Shown: one piece after another, positions 15,593-24,899 of the stretch | Position numbering within the stretch: position 1 is the stretch's first letter | How the letters are laid out: the number at the start of each line of letters is the position of its first letter | Source of the DNA: GCA-2733415 sp964276095 | Lineage (GTDB): Bacteria > Bacteroidota > Bacteroidia > Flavobacteriales > Flavobacteriaceae | Reading direction: 5' to 3' | Assembly (NCBI GenBank): GCA_964276095.1 | Contig: CAXYDR010000001.1 | Span: forward strand, 1,054,001-1,118,000 | Length of the DNA stretch: 64,000 nt | Notes under the pieces: model-generated | Told to the model about the DNA's origin: nothing | The model's database searches: none | The model's input: the letters and a program-made list of their open reading frames with translations, nothing else | Position numbers and translations under genes: made by a program

Positions 15593-16627
15593 ATGAAGTC
15601 ATTTAACTTATTAGCAATCATAATTTTAAGTATTTTATTTAGTTCTTGTACTGAAGAAGAAAAAGATGTAAATAAATTATTTTCTATTGAAACTAATAAC
15701 AATACAACGAAATATATCTTTGGAGAGGCTGTTAGCTTTACTATCTCAAACAAAAAAAACCTTGAAATTGGAGCAATTAGCTATCGTGTTGATGATGTTA
15801 AAATTGATGGAAACCAATATGCCTTTAATTCAGGTAAATTGGGAACAAAAACAATCAAGGCTACTTTTAATTATGATGATGATATTGTTATCCTAAAAAA
15901 GACCATAGAAATACTATCAAATCAAAAAACTAAAGTACTCAGTTTTGAAATTATTAATGAATATCCTCATGATATCAATGCCTATACACAAGGTTTAGAA
16001 TTCTATAAAGGTGAATTATACGAAAGTACTGGTCAACGTGGGAAATCTTCTTTAAGAAAAGTTGATTATAAAACTGGGGAAGTTATCCGTAAAATTGATC
16101 TTGATCCTAAGTATTTTGGGGAAGGCCTTACCTTTTTAAATGATAATTTATATCAATTAACATGGCAGTCAAAGGTTGGGTTTATTTACAATCCAGAAGA
16201 TTTTTCAAAAACCAAAACATTTAAATACACTAAAAGTAATGAAGGATGGGGAATTTGTAATGATGGTAAAACACTATACAAATCAGATGGTACTGAAAAA
16301 ATATGGACTTTAAACCCTACTACTCTAGAAGAGGAGGACTATATTCAAATTTACTCAAACACCAGTAAAATTAAAAGTGTGAATGAGCTAGAATGGATTA
16401 ATGGTAAAATTTATGCTAATATTTATCAGCAAAACGGTATTGCTATTATCAATCCAGAAAATGGTGCCGTTGAAGCTGTAGTTAATTGTAATAGTTTAAA
16501 GAAAAAAGTAACGCAACATACCGATTTAGATGTTTTAAATGGTATTGCTTACAACCCTGATACGCAAACAATATTTGTGACAGGAAAAAACTGGGACAAA
16601 TTATTTGAAATAAAAATAATAAACTAA
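15593..16627 (+). CDS. Glutaminyl-peptide cyclotransferase, lipoprotein
   Basis: Five-bladed beta-propeller glutaminyl cyclase of the plant/bacterial type (not the zinc enzyme), which forms N-terminal pyroglutamate on exported proteins. Lipoprotein signal with Cys19 in LFSSCTEEE; an Ig-like segment (about 30-105) precedes the propeller (from YPHDINAYTQGLEFYKG near 125). Family marks are YTQGL, ESTGQRGKSSL, FGEGLTF, YQLTW, NEGWGI, SDGT, VNELEWINGKIYANIY and LNGIAYNP. In T9SS bacteria this activity caps many secreted proteins, which fits the surrounding secretome. 7 bases before upp. Confidence 0.92.
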   Translation: MKSFNLLAIIILSILFSSCTEEEKDVNKLFSIETNNNTTKYIFGEAVSFTISNKKNLEIGAISYRVDDVKIDGNQYAFNSGKLGTKTIKATFNYDDDIVILKKTIEILSNQKTKVLSFEIINEYPHDINAYTQGLEFYKGELYESTGQRGKSSLRKVDYKTGEVIRKIDLDPKYFGEGLTFLNDNLYQLTWQSKVGFIYNPEDFSKTKTFKYTKSNEGWGICNDGKTLYKSDGTEKIWTLNPTTLEEEDYIQIYSNTSKIKSVNELEWINGKIYANIYQQNGIAIINPENGAVEAVVNCNSLKKKVTQHTDLDVLNGIAYNPDTQTIFVTGKNWDKLFEIKIIN

Positions 16628-16634
16628 GCATTGT

Positions 16635-17285
16635 ATGAACTGCGTTAATTTAGGAAAAGAGAATTCCATATTCAATAGATTTATTTCTGAAATAAGGAAT
16701 GTTAATATTCAACAGGATTCAATGCGTTTTAGAAGAAACGTTGAACGAATGGGAGAAATATTTGCTTATGAAATAAGTAAGAAATTGTCTTATCAAAATA
16801 CTGCTATCACTACTCCATTAGGGATTTCAAATATTCCGTTGAGTACTGATAAAATAGTTTTAGCTACAATTTTAAGAGCCGGCTTACCATTCCACCAAGG
16901 ATTTTTAAATTATTTTGATGATGCTGAAAACGGGTTTATTGGAGCTTTTCGAAAAACTGCTGCGGATCATAGTTTTACCATTGAAACAGAATACTTAGCT
17001 TGTCCAAATATTGATAACAAAACCGTAATTTTATCCGACCCAATGTTGGCTTCTGGGGAATCAATATTAGTAGCACTGGAAGTATTAAAAAAACGAGGTA
17101 ATGCTGCACATATTCATATAGTTGCATTAATTTCTAGCCAAGTTGGTGTAGACTATGTATTAAAAAACTTACCCGATAATACTACATTATGGATTGGTGC
17201 AATTGATAGTGAATTAAATGCTAATTCTTATATTGTCCCTGGATTAGGCGATGCTGGAGATTTAGCCTATGGAGAAAAGATATAA
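16635..17285 (+). CDS. upp: Uracil phosphoribosyltransferase
   Basis: Salvage enzyme making UMP from uracil and PRPP. At 216 residues it is standard. Signatures: ILRAGLPFHQGFL, the PRPP loop LSDPMLASGES and the C-terminal uracil-binding YIVPGLGDAGDLAYG. The conserved arginine FRRNVERMGE near the N terminus is present. It follows the cyclotransferase gene by 7 bases and may be cotranscribed with it and the lipoprotein behind. Confidence 0.97.
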   Translation: MNCVNLGKENSIFNRFISEIRNVNIQQDSMRFRRNVERMGEIFAYEISKKLSYQNTAITTPLGISNIPLSTDKIVLATILRAGLPFHQGFLNYFDDAENGFIGAFRKTAADHSFTIETEYLACPNIDNKTVILSDPMLASGESILVALEVLKKRGNAAHIHIVALISSQVGVDYVLKNLPDNTTLWIGAIDSELNANSYIVPGLGDAGDLAYGEKI

Positions 17286-17400
17286 TTCAGTTCTTCTCGA
17301 AGCATATTCACTAACCTTTTCAGAAAAGACAATAAAAACCCAAAATATAGGTTTAATTAAGAATAATAGTACTTTTACAATACCGTACTTACATACAATT

Positions 17401-18888
17401 ATGAAAAATATATTAATCATCATTAGCAGTATTATATTAATAATCAGCTTAGGCTCTTGTCGTAAAGATTTTGACACTAAACCAAGTTCTGGTAACCTAG
17501 CATTTTCTAAACACACTGTTTATTTAGATACTGTTTTTACCAATATTGGATCAAGTACTTACAATTTGAAAGTATACAATACTGGAAGTGACGATATTCA
17601 CATACCTACAATTTCATTAGAAAATGGAGCAACTTCAAAGTACAGATTGATGGTAGACGGTATTGCTGGTCAGTCTTTTGAAAACATAGAAATTAAAGCT
17701 AAAGACAGTATTTATATTTTTGTTGAAACTACAGTTGATATTTTAGATTATACAACTACAGCAACTGAATTTCTATATACCGACAATATTTTATTTGACG
17801 CCAATAGCTTTGCTCAAAAAGTAGCCTTAGTTACTTTGGTAAAAGATGCAAACATGATATTCCCATCTACTTTAAATGATGGCGAACTAAATAACTTTGA
17901 TTTAACCCTATCTCAATTAAACTGGACAAACACAGTGCCATATGTAATTTATGGTTTTCCTACAGTTCCCGCTTGTGAAACATTAACCATTCAAGAAGGA
18001 ACACGAGTTCATTTTCATAGAGATGCTGGTTTAATTATACCTAATTGTGCAACAATCATAGCTGATGGAGATGTAAGTACCGATCCTGATTTGCTAGAAA
18101 ATGAAATCATTTTTGAAGGAGATAGATTAGAATCTTTATATAATGATACACCTGGACAATGGGGAACTATATGGCTACAAGAAGGTAGTACCAATAATGT
18201 ATTCGATCACGTAACTATTAAAAACGGAACCATAGGAATTAGAAGTGATGGAAATGATGGCGATTTAACTACTACAATTACCAACACACAACTATACAAT
18301 CATGCTGTAAATGGACTATTTGCATTTAACGGAAATATAGAAGGAAAAAATATAGTTGTAGGAAATTGCGGACAAGCAAGTGTATCATTAGCTTTAGGTG
18401 GAACATATAATTTTCAACACTGTACCTTTACAAATTACTGGAGTAGTGGTTTCCGCTCCTTTCCTACACTACTAATGAGTAATTCTTTAGCTGTTGGCGA
18501 CACTTTATTTGTATCGCAATTAGATGCTACTTTCACTAATTGTATTGTATACGGAAATGATGATTTAGAATTTTCATTCCAAAAAGAAACTGGAGCTGAT
18601 TTTAACTATAAATTCACTAATTGCCTATTGCGTTTTAACGACACTTCAAACCAGTTTACAAACAACCCATTATACGACTTCAGTAACTTAACACTTTACG
18701 AAGGAAATATATTTAGTCAAGAACCTATATTCCTTAATGAGAACAATAATCAATTTCAAATTGCTGAAGGAACTTCTCCTGCTGATAATACTGGATTTGA
18801 AATATCTCCAAGTTTTAATGATATTTTAAATACTGTAAGAACATCTGGGAATTATGATATAGGAGCTTATCAGGCAACTATTTTTTAG
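17401..18888 (+). CDS. Right-handed beta-helix lipoprotein
   Basis: A 495-residue lipoprotein. The ATG at 17401 is chosen because it begins a clean signal with Cys20 (ISLGSCRKDFD); the longer frame from 17269 overlaps upp and adds an unlikely N terminus. An Ig-like region (about 30-150) is followed by a parallel beta-helix (about 190-470) with short recurrent turns such as GTRVHFHRDAGLIIPN, NVFDHVTIKNGTIGI and YNFQHCTFTNYWSSG. Such folds bind or cleave polysaccharides or act as adhesins; no catalytic residues were identified. Conserved downstream of upp in some relatives, by inference only. Confidence 0.75.
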   Translation: MKNILIIISSIILIISLGSCRKDFDTKPSSGNLAFSKHTVYLDTVFTNIGSSTYNLKVYNTGSDDIHIPTISLENGATSKYRLMVDGIAGQSFENIEIKAKDSIYIFVETTVDILDYTTTATEFLYTDNILFDANSFAQKVALVTLVKDANMIFPSTLNDGELNNFDLTLSQLNWTNTVPYVIYGFPTVPACETLTIQEGTRVHFHRDAGLIIPNCATIIADGDVSTDPDLLENEIIFEGDRLESLYNDTPGQWGTIWLQEGSTNNVFDHVTIKNGTIGIRSDGNDGDLTTTITNTQLYNHAVNGLFAFNGNIEGKNIVVGNCGQASVSLALGGTYNFQHCTFTNYWSSGFRSFPTLLMSNSLAVGDTLFVSQLDATFTNCIVYGNDDLEFSFQKETGADFNYKFTNCLLRFNDTSNQFTNNPLYDFSNLTLYEGNIFSQEPIFLNENNNQFQIAEGTSPADNTGFEISPSFNDILNTVRTSGNYDIGAYQATIF

Positions 18889-18912
18889 AATAAAAGAACA
18901 AAACAATATTTC

Positions 18913-18943
18913 AAAAGGCGAACTTAATAGTTCGCCTTTTTTT
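18913..18943 (+). terminator. Intrinsic terminator
   Basis: Perfect 12-bp stem AAAAGGCGAACT / AGTTCGCCTTTT with loop TAAT, then a T run, closing the upp/beta-helix unit. Confidence 0.93.
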
Positions 18944-19026
18944 GTATCTTTTATACACTTTTTGTAACACTTCATTTTTTTACTCGTCTTTAAAGAGAAC
19001 TAACTAAAAACAAAAAGTCAACAAGC

Positions 19027-19578
19027 ATGTTTCAAGTAGATATAATTGAAAAATGCAAGCGAAATAATCGCAAGGCACAATTACAACTTTACAATCAATA
19101 TTGTAACGGCATGTTCATTGTAGCCAATCGGTTTGTAAAAAATGAAGCAGAGGCGGAAGATATTGTACAAGAAGCCTTCATAAAAGCCTTTACTAAGTTA
19201 CATCAATATAACGCAGAAGTTACTTTTGGAGCTTGGTTAAAACGTATCGTTATTAATAAAAGTTTAGATGCTTTAAAAGTGAAAAAAGCACGATTAGTTG
19301 AACTTGATGAGGTACATCTCAAAATAGTAGACGCCAATTTTAATGACGAATGGTTAGTGGACGATGCAATTACTTTTAATGAAGTAACCAGTGCAATTAA
19401 TAGCTTGACGGATAAATATAAATACGTTTTAATACTCTATTTAATAGAAGGATATGACCATCAGGAAATTTCTGAAATATTAAAAATTTCTGAAGCAGCA
19501 TCACGTACACAGTTATCACGAGGAAAGCAAAAATTACAAAAACTATTAACACCTATTCATCATGGCACAGGATATTAA
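19027..19578 (+). CDS. ECF-family RNA polymerase sigma factor
   Basis: A 183-residue sigma-70 family factor with only regions 2 and 4. Region 2 is read in LYNQYCNGMFIVANRFVKN and EAEDIVQEAFIKAF, with GAWLKRIVINKSLD following; region 4 in NSLTDKYKYVLILYLIEGYDHQEISEIL and the recognition helix SEAASRTQLSRGKQKL. It directs polymerase to a small regulon, probably including its own operon. The next gene overlaps its 3' end by 17 bases and encodes a one-pass membrane protein, the usual arrangement for an anti-sigma factor. Confidence 0.93.
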   Translation: MFQVDIIEKCKRNNRKAQLQLYNQYCNGMFIVANRFVKNEAEAEDIVQEAFIKAFTKLHQYNAEVTFGAWLKRIVINKSLDALKVKKARLVELDEVHLKIVDANFNDEWLVDDAITFNEVTSAINSLTDKYKYVLILYLIEGYDHQEISEILKISEAASRTQLSRGKQKLQKLLTPIHHGTGY

Positions 19579-20125
19579 AAAACTTTTACAGCAAGATGTT
19601 TCAAAGAAAGCAATGCCGAAAAATCATGAAGCTCGTTTTTTAGAAAAATTAGATACTAGTTTTCCTCAAAAGAAAACCACGAACTTTTCATGGCTATCAA
19701 TTGCTGCTAGTGTATTATTATTAATAGGATTTGGAGGATATCAATTTCTAAATTCAGAAGATCCTATTAATCCAATTGAAACTAATGTTATTTCTGACTC
19801 TAAAAGTTTAAGTGATGTTTCTCCTACTTTAAAAAAAGTGGAAGAATATTATTTAGCAAGTATTAATTTAGAATTATCTAAACTAAAATATACAACTGAA
19901 ACCAAAGAGCTATTTGATGGCTATTTAGAACGTTTGAACGACTTGAATGAGGAATATGACCGTTTAGGGGTTGAACTAACCAATTCTGGGCCAGATGAAG
20001 CTACAATTAATGCATTAATTGATAATTTAAAACTTCGTTTAAATCTATTATATCGTTTAAAAAAACAATTAAATAACTTAACTACTTCTGAAGCTAATCA
20101 GTCAGATGAAAACCAAATCATTTAA
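19562..20125 (+). CDS. Predicted anti-sigma factor, single-pass membrane protein
   Basis: A 187-residue protein with a soluble N terminus (1-42), one transmembrane helix (WLSIAASVLLLIGFGGYQFL, about 43-62) and an extracytoplasmic alpha-helical part (90-175) rich in Leu and charged residues. There is no zinc-finger Cys/His set, so it is not a ZAS-type anti-sigma. Assignment rests on the overlap with the sigma gene and on topology. Its own 3' end is followed within 25 bases by the third gene, so the three form an operon that would sense an envelope signal. Confidence 0.7.
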   Translation: MAQDIKKLLQQDVSKKAMPKNHEARFLEKLDTSFPQKKTTNFSWLSIAASVLLLIGFGGYQFLNSEDPINPIETNVISDSKSLSDVSPTLKKVEEYYLASINLELSKLKYTTETKELFDGYLERLNDLNEEYDRLGVELTNSGPDEATINALIDNLKLRLNLLYRLKKQLNNLTTSEANQSDENQII

Positions 20126-20147
20126 AAATCAATCAAAAAACAAACAG

Positions 20148-21551
20148 ATGAAAACACTAAACAAAAAACTATTTACACTTTTCTTATTCAGTATGTGCAT
20201 ATTAAATGCACAAACGAAACTAGAAAAAACAAATCAAACCATTAAGGTTGCTAAAGATGTAACTATTGATTTAAATACTAGTCACTGTATTATTGAGTTA
20301 GATACATGGAATAAAGATACTGTTGAAATTGAAGCTTATATTGAAGGAGAAAAAGTTTCAAAAGAAGAACTACAGGAAGCGCTAAAGAACTGGAAAATAA
20401 CCATTGATGCTAGCACAAATAAAGTTTCCATAAAGTCTGTTAACAACAGAAATCAATGGCTTAGTGAATATCATGATAACAATAATATTGGGATAATTGA
20501 TGTGAACGAATTCAGGCATGAAATTGCAACTATTCCTGAAATACATATGGAACACCTAGAAATGCCTGAAATGCCAGAGCTTCCTGAGTTACCAGAACTT
20601 CCTGAAGGATTAAATAACATTCATTTTGACTATGATGCTTATAAAAAAAATGGAGAAAAATACTTAGCCAAATGGTCAGAAAAATTTGACAAGAAGTTTG
20701 GAAAAGAATTTGAACAAAAAATGGAAGCTTGGGGGAAAAAATTTGAAAAAAAATGGGGAAAGGAATATGAGGAGAAGATGAAAGAATGGAGCGAAAAGTT
20801 TGAAGAAAAAAATGAACATTTACAGGAACGTATTGAAGAACGTGCTGAATTATTAGAAGAAAGACTTGAAAAAAGAGAAGAATTATTAGAGAGGCGTAAC
20901 GAGGAAAGAGAAGTTTTAATTTTAAAGCGAAATGCAAAAAGAAGTCATCTATTTGATAATAACGTTAATATTAAAAAGACGATTAAAATCCGAATTCCTA
21001 AAAAGGCAAAAGTAAAATTAAACGTACGCCATGGTGAGTTGAATTTAGCGGCAAACATCAGTAATTTAAAGGCTAATATAGCATACACTAAACTAGTAGC
21101 AAATAGCATTAATGGAAATAACACTTTCATTAACGCTTCCTACTCCCCTCTTTCAATACAGAATTGGGGGCAAGGAAAATTAAATTTAAATTATGTTGAT
21201 AATGCTGTAATTTCAAATGTTGAAAGCTTAATTGTTACTAGTAATTTTTCAAATATTGAAATTAAAAACCTTCTTAATAACGCAATGATTGATTCTAGTT
21301 ATGGAGATTTGAGAATTTTAGCTACAGATGTAAGTCTTACAAATTTAAATGTGATATTACAAAACGGAAATGCTACTATTGCTTTACCTAATACAGATCA
21401 TAATTTATTATATCAAGGAAAACATTCCCGTTTGAAGCACCCTAAAAATGATTCAAAAGAAAACATTACAATATTTACGGATGGAAATACAAACTCATCA
21501 AAACGAATTGTTATTAATGCAAAATATAGTGTTCTGGATTTACGTAAATAA
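20148..21551 (+). CDS. Exported protein with long charged helix and adhesin-like domain
   Basis: A 467-residue secreted protein. The ATG at 20148 is preferred because it begins the signal peptide (MKTLNKKLFTLFLFSMCILNAQ); the ATG at 20106 overlaps the anti-sigma gene. A DUF4097-like beta region (about 22-130) is interrupted by a stretch of PELPELPELPE and a 110-residue Glu/Lys/Arg-rich helix with repeating KWSEKFDKKFGKEFEQK-like units (about 165-280). The beta-helix-like part then resumes (from KKTIKIRIPKKAKVKLNVRHG) to the end. Related three-gene sigma/anti-sigma/DUF4097 operons are common in Bacteroidetes. Function unknown. Confidence 0.7.
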   Translation: MKTLNKKLFTLFLFSMCILNAQTKLEKTNQTIKVAKDVTIDLNTSHCIIELDTWNKDTVEIEAYIEGEKVSKEELQEALKNWKITIDASTNKVSIKSVNNRNQWLSEYHDNNNIGIIDVNEFRHEIATIPEIHMEHLEMPEMPELPELPELPEGLNNIHFDYDAYKKNGEKYLAKWSEKFDKKFGKEFEQKMEAWGKKFEKKWGKEYEEKMKEWSEKFEEKNEHLQERIEERAELLEERLEKREELLERRNEEREVLILKRNAKRSHLFDNNVNIKKTIKIRIPKKAKVKLNVRHGELNLAANISNLKANIAYTKLVANSINGNNTFINASYSPLSIQNWGQGKLNLNYVDNAVISNVESLIVTSNFSNIEIKNLLNNAMIDSSYGDLRILATDVSLTNLNVILQNGNATIALPNTDHNLLYQGKHSRLKHPKNDSKENITIFTDGNTNSSKRIVINAKYSVLDLRK

Positions 21552-21553
21552 AC

Positions 21554-23272
21554 TTAGTTTTTAATTATTTGTTTTGTTTCTACGATGTCTCCTACTGTTA
21601 ATTTTAATATATAAACACTATCTGGTAAAGTAGCCATATTAATGTGCATAGAATTTTCATTCATTATAAGGTCCTTTATTTTTCTTCCAAGAACATCAAA
21701 TAACTCAATTTTAACCTCTTCATTTATATTATTTGATCTTACTTCAAACTGATCTTTAAATGGGTTTGGAAAAATATCAAATGAGCTAGAAGTATCAAAC
21801 TCTTGTACAGATAAAGGATAACTTCCTTCAATAATAGTAATACTTTGATTGGCAGGCACATTTTCTAGATAATCAACTACACCGTTTAGCCAAGTTACTT
21901 TAATATAATCTATGTTAACAGCTCCTCCTAACCCAAAAAACTCCGTATTAGAATTCTGACTAATATAACCTTCTCCACAAGCATTATATCTGTATTGTTT
22001 ATTACCTGCAATAGCTATTTCAATACGTGATCCAATACCTGCTAAATTGTTTGTTACCCCTTTCAAATTTACTTTTAACCAATTATTAGTTGTAACGGTT
22101 TTGTTTACCCATAAAAAATTATTGTTAGGTAATTGATTTACAACAACAATATCTACTAAACCATCATTATTTACATCACCAATTGCGTTTGAATAACTTT
22201 CAGCTGTATCGCCTACAAAACCTGCATTAATTGGAATTGTATAATTCGTTAAATTATTATTTTCATAGAATGCTGCTGAAGCAAAAGCCCCTGAACCATC
22301 AGGCATTCCACTTACATATAAATCTAAATCGGTGTCGCAATCGGCATCTAAAAACACACTTCCCCAACCTATACTGTCAAAAGAAGTTCCCATAGTTGTT
22401 GTAACATCACTAAAAGTCCCGTCTCCATTATTTTTTAAATGAACATTTCCATCGTCTGTATTAGTTACATAAATATCAAACCATCCATCATTATTATAAT
22501 CACCTATAGTTGCCGACATTGCAGAAACAAATATTCCTGCTCCACTTGACGTTGAAACATCAGTAAAAGTGCCATCATTATTATTTTTGTATAATAAATT
22601 TTGCTTGGGTATCTTATCATTAGCGATATATATATCTACATCTCCGTCATTATCATAATCAAACATCACACTACAAAATGATAAATTTGGAGTTAAAGCA
22701 ATCCCGGACGACAATGTAATATCTACAAAACCCGTTGGAGTATTATTATACAAATAATTTCGATGAGCACCTGTATCAGTATCTCTACTAGATATAAATA
22801 CATCTAGTCTACCATCTTTATCAATATCACCCCATGAAGCACCAATTGTATATTGATCATCAGTAAACATACCACATGTAGCTGTTATGTCTTCAAAAAT
22901 CATCCCTCCTTTATTTCTGAAGAATTTATTTACTCCTAATTCACTAACAACTAAAAAATCATTATCCCCATCATTATCGTAATCTAACCACATTACTTGC
23001 TTTGATCTTCCTGTATGATTTATTCCTAATGTCACTAAAGAATAAACTCCATTATTGTTTTCGTAAAAATATAAATTGTCTCCATTTGCAGATGAAAAGG
23101 TTAAATCATCCCAGCCATCATCATTAAAATCAACAAATGATACTCCTCCTGCAAAAATCCCATTACCATAGGAATTATTTATACCAAGCAATGTCGCTTC
23201 ATTCTCAAATAAAATTTGAGCAGGTAAAAAACCCGAAGTAATTAAACAAAAAAAGAATATATATTTTAACAT
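21554..23272 (-). CDS. FG-GAP/ASPIC-UnbV repeat protein, T9SS type A cargo
   Basis: A 572-residue secreted protein. Signal peptide MLKYIFFFCLITSGFLPAQ, then FG-GAP/VCBS beta-propeller repeats with calcium-type loops (DYDNDGDNDF, DIDKDGRLDVF, DYDNDGDVDIY, DYNNDGWFDIYV, DVNNDGLVDIV), an ASPIC/UnbV domain (about 400-475, with LGGAVNIDYIKVTWLNG), and a C-terminal type A sorting domain (FPNPFKDQFEV ... LFDVLGRKIKDL ... YILKLTVGDIVETKQIIK). It belongs to the CRTAC1-like group and is exported and attached at the surface by the type IX system. Converges with the sigma operon with only 2 bases between the stops. Confidence 0.92.
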   Translation of the reverse strand: MLKYIFFFCLITSGFLPAQILFENEATLLGINNSYGNGIFAGGVSFVDFNDDGWDDLTFSSANGDNLYFYENNNGVYSLVTLGINHTGRSKQVMWLDYDNDGDNDFLVVSELGVNKFFRNKGGMIFEDITATCGMFTDDQYTIGASWGDIDKDGRLDVFISSRDTDTGAHRNYLYNNTPTGFVDITLSSGIALTPNLSFCSVMFDYDNDGDVDIYIANDKIPKQNLLYKNNNDGTFTDVSTSSGAGIFVSAMSATIGDYNNDGWFDIYVTNTDDGNVHLKNNGDGTFSDVTTTMGTSFDSIGWGSVFLDADCDTDLDLYVSGMPDGSGAFASAAFYENNNLTNYTIPINAGFVGDTAESYSNAIGDVNNDGLVDIVVVNQLPNNNFLWVNKTVTTNNWLKVNLKGVTNNLAGIGSRIEIAIAGNKQYRYNACGEGYISQNSNTEFFGLGGAVNIDYIKVTWLNGVVDYLENVPANQSITIIEGSYPLSVQEFDTSSSFDIFPNPFKDQFEVRSNNINEEVKIELFDVLGRKIKDLIMNENSMHINMATLPDSVYILKLTVGDIVETKQIIKN

Positions 23273-23304
23273 AACTTAATTTTAAATTTCTATTAAAAAT
23301 AAAC

Positions 23305-23337
23305 AAAAAAAAGCGAACCATAAATGATTCGCTTTTT
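23305..23337 (-). terminator. Terminator of glyA
   Basis: GCGAA/TTCGC stem extended by AAAAA/TTTTT flanks; on the minus strand it ends in a run of T. It lies 25 bases after the glyA stop. Confidence 0.85.
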
Positions 23338-23361
23338 ACAATATTATTTTATTATTTAAAA

Positions 23362-24636
23362 CTAAGCTTTAAATAAAGGTAAATCACTCATTAAAGCATT
23401 TACCTTAGTAGCAACAGCTTCTAAAACAGCTTCATCTTCCCAGTTCATAATAACTTCATCAATTAAAGAAATGATTGTTTCCATATCATTTTCTTTCATT
23501 CCACGTGTAGTAACTGCAGCTGATCCAATACGGATACCACTTGTTACAAACGGTGATTTATCATCAAAAGGAACCATGTTTTTGTTTACTGTAATATCAG
23601 CTTTTACCAATGCGTTTTCAGCATCTTTACCAGTAATATTTTTATTACGTAAATCAATTAACATCATGTGGTTATCAGTACCGTCAGAAATTACTTTATA
23701 ACCTCTAGAAACTAATCCAGCAGCCATTGCTTTAGCATTTTTCTGAACCTGTAACATATAATGCATATATTCATCTGATAATGCTTCACCAAATGCAATT
23801 GCCTTAGCAGCTATGATATGCTCTAATGGTCCACCTTGATTTCCGGGGAATACAGCAGAATTTAACAAAGCTGACATCATACGTAATTTCCCTGATTTTA
23901 GGGTAATTCCAAATGGATTTTCAAAATCTTGTCCCATCATAATCATTCCTCCTCTTGGTCCTCTTAAGGTTTTATGAGTAGTTGTAGTTATAATATGACA
24001 ATGAGGTAAAGGGTCGTTTAAAATCCCCTTTGCAATCATTCCTGCAGGATGAGAAATATCCGCTAATAAAATAGCTCCTACTTTATCAGCAATAGCTCTA
24101 AAACGCTTAAAATCGATATCTCTTGAATAAGCAGATGCTCCAGCGATAATTAATTTTGGTTGTTCTTCAATTGCTTTAGCTTCAATTTTATCATAATCTA
24201 ACATCCCAGTAGCTTCCTCTACTCCATAAAAAGATGGAGAGTATAACCTACCCGAAAAGTTTACTGATGAACCGTGTGTTAAATGTCCACCATGTGATAA
24301 ATCAAATCCTAAAATCTTGTCTCCAGGATTTAAACATGCAAAAAACACTGCTGTATTTGCTTGTGATCCTGAATGTGGTTGTACGTTTACGTATGCAGCA
24401 CCAAACAAAGCTTTTGCTCTATCAATTGCTAATTGTTCAACTTCATCTACTACTTCACATCCTCCGTAATAACGTTTTCCAGGATATCCTTCAGCATATT
24501 TATTTGTCAGTACAGAACCCGCAGCTTCCATAACTTGTTCACTTACAAAATTTTCCGAAGCAATCAATTCTAAACCTTGAATTTGCCTAACTTTTTCTTC
24601 CTGAATTAACTCAAATATTTGTTCGTCGCGTTGCAT
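23362..24636 (-). CDS. glyA: Serine hydroxymethyltransferase
   Basis: PLP enzyme interconverting serine and glycine while loading tetrahydrofolate with one-carbon units. The protein has 424 residues, the standard length. Motifs: LIASENFVS, YAEGYPGKRYYGGCE, VNVQPHSGSQANTA, LLADISHPAGMIA and the Schiff-base lysine in TTTTHKTLRGPRGG, then FPGNQGGPLEH and IRIGSAAVTTRGM. Monocistronic on the minus strand, with a divergent fahA on the other side of a 263-base intergenic region that is AT-rich and contains only the fahA promoter. Confidence 0.98.
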   Translation of the reverse strand: MQRDEQIFELIQEEKVRQIQGLELIASENFVSEQVMEAAGSVLTNKYAEGYPGKRYYGGCEVVDEVEQLAIDRAKALFGAAYVNVQPHSGSQANTAVFFACLNPGDKILGFDLSHGGHLTHGSSVNFSGRLYSPSFYGVEEATGMLDYDKIEAKAIEEQPKLIIAGASAYSRDIDFKRFRAIADKVGAILLADISHPAGMIAKGILNDPLPHCHIITTTTHKTLRGPRGGMIMMGQDFENPFGITLKSGKLRMMSALLNSAVFPGNQGGPLEHIIAAKAIAFGEALSDEYMHYMLQVQKNAKAMAAGLVSRGYKVISDGTDNHMMLIDLRNKNITGKDAENALVKADITVNKNMVPFDDKSPFVTSGIRIGSAAVTTRGMKENDMETIISLIDEVIMNWEDEAVLEAVATKVNALMSDLPLFKA

Positions 24637-24852
24637 TGTTTTTTGTTATTTATAAATAATATTCAAAAATAAGAAATCCTATAATTCTAAAGTCAAAAAA
24701 AAGACTTTTTAAACCAAAAAAAGGCTAAAAATTAAATTGGTTTTATACCAAGATAAAATTATGCTAGTAATTGTTAAAATAAGACCAACAAAATTTTCAG
24801 TTATTTTGATATTTTTTCAACTGATTTTAAATTCTAATATTAAAAAATTATG

Positions 24853-24860
24853 TAGCTTTG
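24853..24860 (+). promoter_or_regulatory. -7 box of fahA
   Basis: TAGCTTTG matches TAnnTTTG and lies 39 bases before the fahA start. No exact TTG was found at the usual distance upstream. Confidence 0.5.
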
Positions 24861-24899
24861 AATATATTCTTATTAATATAAAATTATACCACATATATA

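Noticed and set aside
17269..17400. 44-residue extension of the beta-helix lipoprotein.
   Set aside because: Overlaps upp and is not lipoprotein-like; the ATG at 17401 begins the signal.
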